Shown here one piece after another: positions 1-12,138 of a DNA stretch of 64,000 bases. The DNA is taken from assembly GCA_021464245.1 (NCBI GenBank), contig JADCRB010000053.1, positions 1,187,872 through 1,251,871 on the forward strand, in the 5' to 3' direction. The notes beneath the pieces are model-generated. The model had not been told where the DNA came from and made no database searches. It was given only the letters and a program-made list of their open reading frames with translations. The stretch's first letter is position 1, and every line of letters begins with the position of its first letter. The DNA is from Carallia brachiata. Taxonomy: Eukaryota; Streptophyta; Magnoliopsida; Malpighiales; Rhizophoraceae. Position numbers and translations under genes: made by a program.

Positions 1-499
1 GCTTTAAGCATGCATTCTCTGTCAGAAATAGCATTATAACTAAGACAAATATTGCTAGTGGAACTATTTCAATGAGCTCTACCTTTGTTGAACTGGATTT
101 GATGAAGCTTCTTGAATCTTCGCATGCAATTGTCAGAATATTGGTGATTGGAGTAGGCAATATGGAAAAATTTGTGGAAAGTTTTGGTATTGTACATGTG
201 GCTTTGATTTCAAGCACAAAGGTCTCTCAATAATCACATTAAGTTATTTGGTCATGGTTATACAAGCCATGGAATTGATTGTTCAAATAAGACAACAAAC
301 CTGCCCCTCAAATTGAACAAGATAACGAATGGACTTGATGAAAAATATGTAAAATTTAACTGCAATCATTCTTGCATTTTGGACGAGAACTTTGCATAAG
401 ACAATTATGACTCTTACTTACTCGATCAAGAATCACTTTTTTTCATACCTTGCCCACGATATAATTATAAAATTTGGGCATATGATTGTACAAGTTAAG
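1..499. other. Unassigned sequence
   Basis: No long reading frame, known repeat end or RNA gene was recognised. The first 250 bases are less AT-rich than what follows and could be an old exon remnant, but no protein family was recognised in any frame. Confidence 0.4.
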
Positions 500-1721
500 C
501 GTTTCTTTTCCAAAGCATTTAGTATCAATCTCATCCAATAAATTGAGTTGTAATTAAAAAATATTGGAAGGTTTGTTGAAATAAACTAGTAATTTATTAG
601 AAAATAAATATTCGTTTATAAATTCAATTGAAGTAATTTACTTAATTTTGATTAAACATAAAGATAATAATTCTTGATAAAGGCAATAAAATTATGTTTG
701 ATTGGGCTAAAATTGTTTTGATACATACTATGTTATTTTTAAAGAGTCAATAGTAGTTATTGCAATAGAATTCATAATTTATGCAATAAAGTAGTTATTG
801 CAACAAAATTCGTAATTTGTGCAACAGAATTTATAAAATTTGTTACAAAACTTTTTTCTTCCTTTTAATTTTTTTAAAACAATACAAAAAATATTTTAAA
901 TTTTTGATGGGTGTGTACGCCTTTTGGTATGAAAATTTTTTTAAAAAAATTAATTATTTTTTTATTAGACTCGGTATATTTGGTGCAACTAATATTTTTA
1001 TTTTGTAAAAGCATCAAATGCATCAGAAAGTAATTTTATGGCGTCATAAACTTATGGAGAAAGTACATGTGCGAATTGTGATAACATATAATTTTGTGTG
1101 TCGTTGAACACTATGGATTAGTAATCAAAATAACATATTTGAATTGTCCATATATATGGTTATACTTAAATTTTAATCTAAAAAATTTATAAAATGCTTA
1201 AAATTTAAAGATTACATTTTAATTGATATTTTTCACTTTTTTTTAATTTTAATAGAATTTTACGATTTTAAGATTCGATCATATGATTCGATTCTAACAA
1301 TCCCAAAATGATCTTAAGCAGAATCTTGATTTTAACAACCTTACTTATGAGTAGTATATATTCAAAAGAAAATTGTTATTTTAGGATCATTGTAATGGAT
1401 TCTTATAAGTTAATTTTAATCTTTTTATCTTATTCAATATAATTTTCTCACAAAAAATTAAAAAAAAACCATTTTAGAATAACATGTGCACAAAACCTTG
1501 AAAATAAATATAGAATAACTCTGCGCGTATACGACTAATTGTGGTAATTGGCCTCTGCATTCATACTGCCCCAAACTTTCTAGTTGACGCAATAAAGTAT
1601 GTGGTAATTTATTGGAACATTTTTTTTTCTATAAATTTATAAATTAAATTGATGTAATACTCAAATTTTAACCAAGTAAAGAGACAATGATATTTGGCTC
1701 ATGCAATACGAAAAATTTAAG

Positions 1722-1940
1722 TGGACGAAAAAAAAATGACGTGAAAAAGATGGGAAATTTTTTTTGTGCAACCAATTAATTTATTTGTGCAACCAAACAC
1801 TGAATTATTGCAATAAAATTTGAAAGTATTTTTTCATTTATTTTTTTATTGCAGAAATTAAGTGTCTTGTTGCACAAATAAACTAGTTAGTTGCACAAAA
1901 GAATTTTTTCATCTTGTTCGCGTCTTCTTTTTTCGGTCCA
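1722..1940. mobile_element. Small inverted-repeat element (MITE), copy 1
   Basis: About 80 bases at the left end (from 'TGGACGAAAAAAAA') match the reverse complement of the right end (ending 'TTTTTTCGGTCCA'). Both arms contain 'TTTTGTGCAAC' and 'TTTATTTGTGCAAC' in the same order. The element is 219 bp and has no coding capacity. A target-site duplication was not clear, so the superfamily is open. Confidence 0.7.
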
Positions 1941-2303
1941 TCTAATCAAACTCAATGTAATATAGTGATATTAATTTGTTCAAACTTATCTAGTCATGTG
2001 TTAGGTTATTTATATAGACTGATTAATAATGAATTGTTATAAATTTCTTAATTTGTAGAACAGAAGGATAATTTACTAAAATTTTATTCTTTTATAAATT
2101 TTATCAAATTGACTTATTTAATTTTAACCATGGTTAATTGCAATTCACTTCTTAATTTGAGCAAGAAACTAGGCTACTCGAATTTTATTAAAAAAAAAAC
2201 ATATTGGACATGGGAAAAGCCTAAGATCGTGTAATAGTATGTTACAAGAAAAGCACAAATTTGTTGCACAAACAAAAATATGATTTCAGTTTTCAAACAT
2301 TGT

Positions 2304-2378
2304 CTATTCAACAAAATTGCTTTGATTGAATACGTGAATGAATCAGTATGTTATAATGAAAGCAATTTTGTTGAATAG
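2304..2378. repeat. Perfect 20-bp inverted repeat with 35-base loop
   Basis: The left arm 'CTATTCAACAAAATTGCTTT' is the exact reverse complement of 2359-2378. The flanks carry further 'TTGTTGCACAA' motifs of this region. It may be the core of a small hairpin MITE. Confidence 0.65.
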
Positions 2379-4427
2379 AAAATAATTTTGTGGCACGAAT
2401 TTATAAGTTTATTGAAATTCATTATTAATGATTCTCTATTTTAGGTAAACTAATATCACTTTCTTGTCATCCTATAAATTAGTATCATGTAATTAGTTAA
2501 ACTTAATCAGGTACATCCACACACAAACGATGTGCATCAAGTGAAATGGAGTATACAATCAGAAATTTTGGTGTTCAAATCAGAATTTTTAATTTTCATA
2601 CAAATAAATCCTACAAAAATATTAAAAGTGCAATGGAGCATATTAAATTTGCAACAAGATTGACAGAATAAGCAACAAATTACAAAATCATAGGCAATTT
2701 CATTATCAAACTGTTGCACATCTAAATAATTTAATTACATATTTGATAGTTATTGTTGCACATTTATTGAATCGATGAGAATTAAGCAAAATTTTATTCA
2801 AGAACATGTTTTATCTAAAGTATGATTATAGAGACATGACATGAGTTATAAATAAGAACTTAATATTGATTCGACAATGAGTATAAACATAATTTTGGGG
2901 GAAGTATTTGTTAATTTGCAAATAAGGTAATTGAAAAGTCACTATTGTAAAAAACATTAGTAACATCACAAGGTAACTACAATGCTGACTACTTACACAG
3001 TACTAAGTCAACAACCTTGTCATTTTCCTTAACATAAAAAGTTTATCATGAGATTATTTGATTAGACAAAATCTATATTGTGGATTTAAACTTCAAAAAC
3101 TAATTTTTTCCTTGTTTTTTCCTAGCATTATCCCCTGAAAGTCTGATTAAATTAGCAACAAGTCTGATTGCTTGAGTAACAAGCTATAAACTCTTACGGA
3201 ATCCACTAGCTTACTCGTTTCACTTTGATATCAGTCTTATTTCACATCCAATAGAACTTATTGTACATCTAGTAAATTCTACATGAAAATTTATCTAATT
3301 TGTTTCTTGGACAATTTGTTGCTTATTTTGTCCTTTTTGTTGCACATCATATTGTGATTATTTCACATAGTACTCTATTTACTTCTAAAATTTGCTATTT
3401 TGAATTTTGCTTTTGTTCTTTTATTAGATAACTAAAAAATGACCAATAATTATTTTTGAACATAAAAATGTACTTTCTTAATTTTCGTCCTTAATTTGTT
3501 AGTAGACCCGAAAAATAAAATTTATAAACTATTTTGAGATTTCACTTTCCTATGCATAAGAACAATGTTTCCAGGAGACAAATGTCTAAGGGAGCTTATA
3601 TAGAAACATATTCTATAAGTAATTTTGTTTTGATGTTATGTAAGGCCTATGATTATACAAAACAAGTATTTCCATTCTCAAGCATGTTGTATAAATCTCA
3701 TCCAATCAATTGAGTTTTAATTAAACAATATTAAAAGGTTTGTTGGAATAAGCTTGTAATTTATTGGAAGATAACTATTCTTTTACGAATTCAATTGAGA
3801 CAACTTACTTAATTTTGATCAAGCATAAAGATAATAATTCTTAGTAAAGGCAAAAAAAATGATGTTGATTTGCTTAAAATTTTTTTACCCACATGCCAAA
3901 TTATCTACGGAGAGTTGTTAATAGCAATTTCAGCATATTTCTTAATTTGTGTAACAGGCTGATAATTATTAGAACATACTTGTTCTTTTCTAAATTCAAT
4001 AGAAGCAAATCTTTTTTTAATTTTAACTAAATAGAAAAATAATGATACTTGGCTAAAGTAAGATAATGATATTAATTTTTTCAAACTTATCATGTTGTTT
4101 ATTGAGAGTGATTGATAATGAATTGCAATATTTCGCTTAATTTGTAGAACAAAATGGTAATTTTTTGGAACTTTTCCCTTTTTTTTTGCAAATTTTATTG
4201 GTGCGACTTATTTAATTTTAACCATAATGAATTGTTATAAACTTCCTAATTATAAACTTTTTAAATTTAATCATGTTTATTTTTTCTCAAAAAAAAAATA
4301 ATCATATTTATTTGATAATGTTAAATTCAAGCAGAAAACAATTTGTGCAAGAAAAATTTTAAAAAAAAATCTCAAATTGTCATCTTTTTATAATTAGGAG
4401 CCAACTCAATTTTTCCCAAACTCACAG

Positions 4428-4987
4428 CTAGAATTGCAAACGAGCCGAAATGAGCCGAATTTTTTTAGGCTCAGGTGTCGATCAGTTTATTAAACGGGGT
4501 TAAAAATAAGACTTTGTGTAAGTATCATTTAAGAACTAGCTGAGCTCAAGTCTAGCTTTCGTGTTTTTAACAAACTGCATCATTTAATTTTATAATATTA
4601 ACAAAATAATCAAAATTAAAAAATTTTATTATTATACATAAAATAAAAGATCAACAAACGTTTATTTAAATAAATTAACGTATTAAAAATATATATTTAA
4701 TTTTAATGTATAAATATAAATATATGTAACATATAATTTTGAAAAAGAGTATAATGAAATTACTTTTATAACATATTAAATGTGTTTATACAGAATGAAT
4801 TTTTAAACGAATTGTTAGTGAATCTAATAAAGTCGAGCTTGCCTTTACTCAGACTTAATTCGTTTATTAACGAAGTTTTAAATTTAAGTTTATGACCACT
4901 CATTTAATTAAATAAATGAGTTCAAGTCCAACCACTGAATTTTTAACGAACATATTAACTCACTTATAGTCTTGTTGGCAGTGCTAG
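4428..4987. mobile_element. hAT-like non-autonomous element
   Basis: The left end 'CTAGAATTGCAAACGAG' and the reverse complement of the right end 'CTAGCACTGCCAACAAG' form a short imperfect terminal inverted repeat. The interior has the repeated 'GAGC', 'GAGCTCAAG' and 'CTCAGACTT' type motifs common in plant non-autonomous hAT elements. No 8-bp target duplication was found. Confidence 0.45.
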
Positions 4988-5598
4988 TATCTTATAGATT
5001 TTTTCGGCTTCCATCTATTTTGTAATGCACTTCACGAATTTTAGAAGAATTGCGATTTTTGGAGGCAATTTTCCCGCCTATTTTGCTATGCTCTCAATCC
5101 ATCCCGCTCTTTTGTTTTTATTTTTTTATTCACCTAGTTGCTAATAGACTATTTTTTTATTTGCCTGCCAGCTCAGATTGGAACGCATTGGGCATTGCAG
5201 TATGCCCATATACATTTTCCCTTTTGGGGGAGGGTCCCTAATTAATTTGGAAAATGATAGAAGATGGATAAGGAGATTCGCGGGAGATAAAATATGAGTG
5301 TGAGTAAAAAAAAATATAATTTAAATAATTATTAAAATTAATGTATAACAAATTTATAAAATATGTACTAACAAAATATGGTGAAAAAAATTATCATTAA
5401 AAGAGATAATAATTTGAAAAAAAATCTTTTTTAAGAGAAGAAGAATGATCACAACTAAGGTAGTACAAAAACTGATTTGAGAAATCTTTCGTACATCCTA
5501 GATAAACTGGTCACGAATAGGATAGTTAAGAAGCTAAAAAAAACTCTTAAGTGCTTTGGTCAAGGCGTCGCAGTAGGAGTCCCAGTAGGAGCGCTCCA
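4988..5598. other. Intergenic, no feature seen
   Basis: Mixed-composition sequence. One 63-codon open frame (5050-5241, plus strand) shows no recognisable family. Confidence 0.4.
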
Positions 5599-5607
5599 TT
5601 AATTTTT

Positions 5608-6111
5608 TTGATATCAATATTTTTAATTCTAAATTTTTATATTTTTTTATATTTAAATTTTAAATTTTTTTTACATTTTATTTGAGTGCTAAATTTTTTA
5701 ATTTTATACTACATCAGTTTTTTAAGTTATAAAAAGTGATCAATCGATTAATAAATGAGTTTAATTTAATAAAAAATCATTTAAAAAAGATTAAACATAT
5801 AAATTAAATTTTTTTTTATCAACAAAATATACACATTAAATATTTTTTTTAATCAAAAAATATACGAATTAAATAAGTAACATACATATTTTTGATAGAA
5901 AAAACATTCAATTCATATATTTAATCTTTTTTTAAATAATTTTTTGTAAAGTTAAAATTATTTTGTAATAAATTGATCACTTTTAATAAATAAATGGACT
6001 GATTTAATAAAAAATCAAATAATTTAATACTCAAAAATATGTATGTCAAAAAGATTTAAAATTTAAATATAAAAAAACTTAAAAATTAAAAATTAAAAAT
6101 ATTAATACCCC
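5608..6111. mobile_element. Foldback MULE-like element with 9-bp duplication
   Basis: The left ~150 bases match the reverse complement of the right ~150 bases over almost their whole length (for example 'AATATTTTTAATT' near both ends and 'AAAAGTGATCAAT' towards the middle). 'TTAATTTTT' flanks both sides (5599-5607 and 6112-6120). Long terminal inverted repeats with a 9-bp duplication are typical of Mutator-like elements. The duplicated word is low-complexity, which weakens that part. No coding sequence. Confidence 0.65.
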
Positions 6112-6517
6112 TTAATTTTTCGGCAATTTACCTATGAGTCAAAGTCGATGCTTTTGATATTCGAAGGGTATAGGGCCTGACAATAACACCAACATGATGA
6201 TGTTTTTTGTTTTTTTGTTATTATTCAATGCATGTAAATTTTTTTTCTTTCTTTCTTTTTATACATAAATTATATATATATATATTTCATATCTGTTCTC
6301 TTTCATTCTAAAGTCTAAAAAAATACGCAAAGTCCTAAGTTTTAAAGATTCTTATCTATTTATTTTAAAAAATAATGAAAATTTCAATTTAATAAGTTTC
6401 TATGCAAATTTTTATTATTGCGGCGCACATGATAACAGGATCAAGTCTTTTCTTGATTCTAAGGGTACTGCAAAGATCCATGTAAGTGTCTAGAATTTTT
6501 TCTTTGGGAAAAAGTTT
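6112..6517. other. Intergenic spacer
   Basis: AT-rich spacer with a short (TA)n run near 6270-6285. No gene or repeat boundary seen. Confidence 0.4.
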
Positions 6518-6729
6518 ATGGTCAAATGATTTTTTTCTATTGTCTCCACACGAAATTTTTTTTTGTGCAATCAGGAACGTGTTTTGTGCAATCAAATCGA
6601 TAAAAAGTAATTCAAAAAATATTATTATTTTTTTGTTGCACATTTTTCCTATGTGGTTGCACAAAAAATACTTGTAGTTACACAAAAAAAATACATGTGG
6701 ACGTAATAGGGAAAAGTTGTTTGGCCATG
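6518..6729. mobile_element. Small inverted-repeat element (MITE) with GTGCAA motifs
   Basis: The left end ('ATGGTCAAATGA', then 'TTTTTTTTTGTGCAA') matches the reverse complement of the right end ('CATGGCCAAACAA', then 'TTTTTTTTGTG') over about 80 bases. It shares the 'TTTGTGCAA' subterminal motif with the element at 1722-1940, so the two may be related. No clear target duplication. Confidence 0.55.
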
Positions 6730-6890
6730 TAATGATCCCCTTTTTCTTTAATTTATTATGGTAGTGGAATAATTCATTGGTTATTTTCATGTGAAAATTT
6801 TTATATTATGACATAAATAAAAAAAGTCACGCTTCCAATTTCAAAGTTCATTTACCCCCAACTCCATGGCCATGGATTGATTGTTTACTA

Positions 6891-9800
6891 TGGCCTCAGT
6901 GTTGCTCCTAATGAGATTATTGATAGTTACCTTGGCAATTCCCAAGAGCAACTTCACAGATCAATCTACACATTTGGCCTTTAAAGCACACATAACTTCT
7001 GACCCCTTCAATCAAATAATTGGTCCACATCCGCCACCTTCTGCCACTGGTTCGCAGTTACTTGCCGCGCTCGCCACCGCAGCAGGGTGGCGGCGCCAGA
7101 CCTTTCCTACATGGTTCTTGAAGGCAGCATACCTCCTCACATGGGAAACCTCTCGTTTCTCCAATCAATCCAATTGAGCAACAACAAGTTCCATGGTGAA
7201 CGGCCAAGTGACTTGGCCAATCTGCGTCACCTGAAAATCCTGAATCTGGGAAACAATAACTTTAGTGGATTGATACCTCCAAGTTTTGGACACTTGCCTA
7301 AGCTTCGACACTTGATTCTTATTTACAACAGCTTTTCGCATGATACCATCATTTGCAGTCAATATCACAACATTGGAGACACTGTCTCTCAATGGAAATG
7401 AACTGCAAGGAAATATTCCAAACGATATTGGCAATCTTTACAATTTGAGAATATTAAGATTGGGATATAACCAATTTGGGGACACAATTCGACAAAGTTT
7501 GTGCCAGGGCAGAGAGCTTGAAATACTAGCACTGAATGACAAGAAGTTTACAAGAAGTATACCTGAAGCAGTAGGCAATTTAGCAAGTTAGTGTTGTTAG
7601 GCCTTTGCTGCAACAACTTCAAAGGCACTAGCCTAGCCTAGTTATTCTACCTTTAACTCAGAAAATTTTGCTCTGTTTTCAGGATGGAGCTTACTTGGAA
7701 ATGTTTGTCCTGCTTTAGCATTCTTCTTATATAATTTTTTTTGTAAGGAAATAAAAGCAGATTCATTAATGGTTAAGAAAGTGTAAACCTACAATATTAT
7801 TCTTTGAAGATTTATATTCAACTCTGGAAATTGCTCTGTTCAATTTTGAGAAAACAAACAAAGTCCCCTAAGAAGAAATAAGCAATTTCGTTGAGATTTC
7901 TCCATTGACGTTAGTTAACTCCATATTTGCCTCTTTGGACTTTAAAAAAGACATGGGATAAACACAGACGCCTGTAAATCATCGAGGGTTAGTCTAATGG
8001 TAAGAGTGAATATAAGATTACGTGGATTAGATATTCAAAGTGTTATTGGTTGTTAATGTCTCATGACTATCCAAGCAGGAGAAACACCTCAAGGGATTGG
8101 GCAGCTTATCCATCTGCAAACACTAGGCCTAAAAACCAACAAATTAAACTGTATATATTGACCCATCAACTATTCCATATGTTCACTGGTTAATAAAAAT
8201 TCTTTTTTTTTTTAGGCCGCAACAATAGTTTAGTTAGTTGCCAATTGAAGAATGAGGTCCAAACCTCAGTCCTTACCTTACTCCCCCTCCCCTGAGTCAG
8301 GGCCTTGTTATCTTCTCTACAAATAAAAAAAAATTCTTTTTTTCTTTTTTCTCTTGTCAATTACAACAAATTCATTTGCAGGAATCATGCCAAACAAGAT
8401 TGCAAGCTGTACTTTGCCCATCACAATCGCAATTTAGGGAAACAAATTGATTGGTACCTTTTTTTTATTTTTTTATTTTCTTCTAATGTAATTTAACACA
8501 AAATGGCCCTTTTTTTTTAGCTCTGTTGCAAGGTTATTCTAGAAAGAATTAATGATTGGTAGTTGATTTCATAAGAAGCACGCCAAGGGGAATTGGAAAT
8601 TGTACTTTGCTCGAGGGAATATATATAGAGGATAACAAGTTGACAGGTAGCTATAATCCCATTTTGATGGGTCTGCATTATTACTTGTTATTACTTATGT
8701 ATAATTATATAGTCTTACTCTTTATCTATTTCAAGTCAATGCTCCTTTCAGGAAAAGTAGATCTAGTAGCTGTAATATGATTATGAATCTAAAAGTATCT
8801 TATGTGGACTACAAGTCTCGTTGTAATATTAAAATTACTCTATGATTAATTGAAGGTAAAACCACTTTCATCCAACTCTTCATCAGACCTGATAATATGA
8901 GAGTTTTGTGTACTGAGAACACCTAAATGAAAGTATGTCATTTATGTTGAAAGAAATGAGAGGTTCAAGTACATAAAACAAATAAGTGCTCATATTGTGG
9001 CAGGTACAATGCCCTTTGAAATCGGCAAGCTGCATAATCTACAAGAGTTGCTTTTGGCGCGTAACAGTTTTAGTGCCCCCATTCCCTCTGAATTCTTCAA
9101 TCTCTCAAATATAAGAATGATAGACCTGATGGGTAATCAATACTTAAGTCACCTTGCCGCAAACAAAGGCCTCTGGTTTCCAAATCTTGAGAAACCTTAC
9201 CTGTCAGGAGACAAACTTAGTGGACCTATTCCAACCTCTATTTTTAGTGCTTCCAAGCTTGTCGACGCAGAATTTGGTAATAATTCATTCACTAGCTCCA
9301 TTCTTGATTTGCTTGGAAACATAAAAAATCTACGGGCGCCTCTTTTTTAGTAAAATTTTTTTGACTAGTTCAGACCCAGAACTAAGCTTCATCACATCCT
9401 TGACAAACTATAGAAATTTGGTATCTTTAGAGTTTGGATACAATCTGTTGAGTAGTAAACTTCCCATTTCTGACGCAAATCTGTCTGCTTTGTTCCAGTA
9501 TCTATTTGCAAATAGCTGTGCAATAAAGGTACTATTCCAAAAGAAATTGCAATTTGAGCAACTTGGCAGAATTGGTCTTTGAAGACAATGAACTCATAGG
9601 AACCATTCTAGCTGCAATTGGGAAGTTAGGACAACTCCAAGGTTTGTATCTTGCAAGCAATAGACTGCAAGGAACAATGCCACATGAGTTATGCCAATTG
9701 GAGAGATTAGTTTACTTATCTCTGATGGAGAATGGCCTCTCCGGATCAGTAATTCCATGCTTAAACAATTTCCCTTTTCTAAGAGGACTTTACTTGTCCT

Positions 9801-10235
9801 CCAACAAGTTCAGTGGTGACATACCCTCAACGCTGTGGAGGCTGCAAGATATCTTGGAAGTAGACTTGTCTTCAAACTCTCTAACTAGCTCTCTACCACT
9901 AGAAATTGAAAATTTGAAGGTTGTAACAGTAATGGATTTGTCAAGGAATCAACTTTCTAGTAATATTCCAAATAACAGTGGAGGTCTTAAAGGACTAAAC
10001 TATCTATCTTTTTCTGGGAATTGGTTCTAGGGCCATATTCCTCAGTGTCAGGGATTTGGTTGTCTTGGAAGTATTGAATCTTTCTAGTGATAACCTGTCT
10101 GGAGATTCCCAAGTCTTTGGAAAATCTCACAATGTTGTTATCTTTAAATTTGTCCTTCAATCAATTACAAGAAGCAGTTCCTTATTGGGGAAAATTGGGA
10201 TCCTTCTCAGCAACATTTTTCGAGGGAAATGAGGC
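6891..10235 (+). pseudogene. RLK-A ectodomain: signal peptide, LRR cap and repeats
   Basis: The start at 6891 opens a hydrophobic leader followed by 'DQSTHLAFKAHI', the LRR N-terminal cap. A one-base frame change near 7010 leads into the cap cysteines and tryptophans ('NNWSTSATFCHWF', then 'VTC'), then repeats such as 'LEGSIPPHMGNLSFLQSI' (from 7117). Another shift near 7340 leads to repeats up to a stop at 7589-7591. Isolated repeat units lie at about 8077-8150 and 8565-8650. A long block at 8997-9350 carries 'IPTSIFSASKLVDAEFGNNS'. More repeats run to 10030 and the juxtamembrane LRR end lies at 10087-10235. Gaps of 7600-8990 without repeats look like introns or insertions. Confidence 0.85.
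7592..8996 (+). other. Intron-like or inserted sequence within RLK-A ectodomain
   Basis: Mostly non-coding, T-rich sequence with two short LRR-coding islands (about 8077-8150 and 8565-8650). A stretch at 7985-8060 vaguely resembles the internal promoter boxes of tRNA-derived SINEs but is too weak to call. Confidence 0.4.
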
Positions 10236-10781
10236 TGTTACCAAAAAAGCAAGCAGTCAATACTATAAACCTTGATAGTCAATATGTTTTTAGAGAGCAA
10301 ACTGGCAAAGAATAGAAAGAGAAGATAAGAAGAAGAGTGTCTGATATTGGGGCATAAAAACACCCTAATTAGTCTTCATTTTCATATACATATTGTAATT
10401 CTAAGGGCTCTTATTATAGGAGACTTGTCCATAATTCAAAGTACATCAAATGATTAAGGAAAACATATTTTCCATGCTCATTTGTTCACTAATACAAGCT
10501 AACAGCTATCTACTACCTTCTACTTACTCCCACTAATAAGAGTAGCTTACATCATTGCTTAACGTCCTAATCACACAAGGACTTTACCAGTTGTTCTTCT
10601 AGAATTCTCATAACTAAACCTTATTGAACATGATTCAATCCTAACTAAGTCATTAAATTAAAAAGAACAAAACCAAAAAGTGTTTAGTTACTTCTTCTTC
10701 TGCAAGCCAGCAATTTTCAACCAACTTCTTCAACACTAGAAATGTTAACCATGAACAGTAATGAAGCTAGGCTCGCTAACA
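10236..10781. mobile_element. Solo LTR (546 bp) inserted in RLK-A
   Basis: It starts 'TGTTACC' and ends 'GCTAACA', the TG...CA ends with a 5-base inverted repeat (TGTTA/TAACA) expected of an LTR. The flanks are GAGGC (10231-10235) and GAGGT (10782-10786), a 5-bp duplication with one change. Removing the LTR and one flank copy restores an in-frame RLK junction from 'EGNEA' to 'LCDSA', which independently confirms the boundaries. No internal retroelement genes remain, so it arose by LTR-LTR recombination (inference). Confidence 0.85.
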
Positions 10782-10786
10782 GAGGT

Positions 10787-11526
10787 TTTATGCGATTCAG
10801 CTAAACAGCGACTTCCACCATGCAGACATCAAAAAACTCCTCATTCTAGCACCACTTCACATGCCAAAAAATCTAAAATATTCGTATTCAGATACATTCT
10901 GTCAATAGTAAGACTTGTGATATTGGTGTTTTCCTTTCTTATCATCTTTAGGAGATACCGTAAACAGAAACCAAATCTTCAAAAGGAAGAGTCTTCCGCA
11001 GTTTTTGCGCGATGGAAAAGAATATCATATTTTCAACTTGAGACTGCAAAAAATGGTTTTCACAAAAGCAACTTGCTCGGTGCTAGGAGTTTTGGTTCTG
11101 TGTACAAAGGGACTTTATCCAATGGGTTGAATATTGCAGTAAAAGTTTTCAATTTGTAGATAGAAGGGGCATTCTCAAGTTTTGACATAGAATGTGAAGT
11201 TTTGCGCAATCTTCACCACAAGAATCTAGTCAAGATTATCAGTAGTTGCTATAACCTTAATTTCAAGGCCTTGGTGCTTGAGTTCATGCCAAATTGGAGC
11301 TTGGAAAAGTGGTTGTGCTCTCACAATTATTTCCTAGATTTCATTTAAAGGTTGAACATCATGGTAAATGTTGCATCAACATTGGAATATCTCTACCATG
11401 GCTACACAATTTCTGTGGTCCACTGTGATCTGAAGCCCGGCAGCTTTTTACTAGATCACAAAATATTTGCCCATGCAAGTGATTTTGGCATTGAAAACTT
11501 TTGGGAGAGGATTTTGTCATACAAAC
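10787..11526 (+). pseudogene. RLK-A transmembrane segment and first part of kinase domain
   Basis: A hydrophobic stretch ('IVRLVILVFSFLIIF', near 10900-10950) is the transmembrane helix, followed by a basic stop-transfer segment. The kinase shows a glycine loop altered to 'GARSFGSVYKG', the ATP-binding lysine in 'AVKVF', and the catalytic loop as 'VVHCDLKPGS'. The Cys before Asp is the non-RD type seen in immune receptor kinases. It continues to 'SDFGIENF'. Stops occur at 11157-11159 and 11346-11348. The sequence ends abruptly inside the activation segment at 11526, where the retroelement nest begins, and resumes at 16877. Confidence 0.9.
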
Positions 11527-12138
11527 TCTAAGGAAACACGAGAGCCAAAATTGAGGAGTAATCTGAACAGGGTCCGAATAAGCAATAGACTTGTGAGCTT
11601 CACATGGCATCTTAACGCAAAATGTTATGACTTTGGGAATATGGGTCCTTATCACTTATAAGTTGCTTACTCTTTCCTTTCTTTTCCGATGTGGGATATT
11701 TTAGCACAACAACTCACACATGAAATCCTAACAATTTTCCCCTCTAGTGTGAGTTTCTCCACATCGGGCATGCTCCGCATAAACGCGCTCCACTCTTCCA
11801 AGCCCAATAGCCAAATAACGAGCAAAGTCTTGCTAAATTTTAATTTGGAGTTCGTTGCCAAATACACCTAGAACTAAACTGGGCTATCTGGGAGCAACAT
11901 CTATAGGAACTAATGGGCACCATCATACTTGTCCCTTTGTCGAACCATCAGCTCTTATACCACTTGTAGGGGAATGTGAAAGCTCCAAAACGAGGAGAAA
12001 TCTAAACAAAGTTCGAGCAAGTAATAAACTTGTGAGCTTCACACCACATCTTAACCCAAAACTTCAAGGTTTTGGAAGTATGAGTCCTTATTACTTATAA
12101 GTTGCTTACTCTTCCATTTCTTTTTTGATGTGGAATAT
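11527..12138 (-). mobile_element. TRIM-like element copy A (LTR 207 bp, short internal part)
   Basis: A 207-bp LTR (11527-11733), a 231-bp internal part (11734-11964) and a second LTR from 11965, cut at about 12138 where Copia coding sequence begins. On the minus strand the LTR starts 'TGTTAGGATTTC'. The primer-binding site 'TGGTATAAGAGC' resembles initiator-tRNA-Met sites and the purine tract is 'GAGGGGAAAA'. The internal part has no coding capacity. Size and layout match terminal-repeat retrotransposons in miniature. Confidence 0.75.

Larger units (their letters stand above)
500..4260. repeat. AT-rich region of diverged, repeated modules
   Basis: A module of roughly 100-230 bases recurs at about 500-720 and 3670-3890 (the clearest pair). 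Shorter versions lie near 1600-1690, 2040-2150, 3945-4060 and 4130-4240. Shared features are a 'TTTATTGGAA' type stretch, then an 'AATTCAATTGA' type stretch, then 'ACTTATTTAATTTTAAC'. Between modules, motifs such as 'TTTGTGCAAC' and 'GTTGCACAAA' recur. There is no convincing coding sequence. This may be a decayed non-coding transposon family. Confidence 0.5.

Noticed and set aside
6389..6790. 133-codon minus-strand frame
   Set aside because: It spans the inverted-repeat MITE at 6518-6729; the opposite strand has a mirror frame, so it is a by-product of the palindrome.
7985..8060. tRNA- or SINE-like A- and B-box resemblance
   Set aside because: 'TAGTCTAATGGTAAGAG' resembles an A-box, but no proper B-box, tail or target duplication was found.
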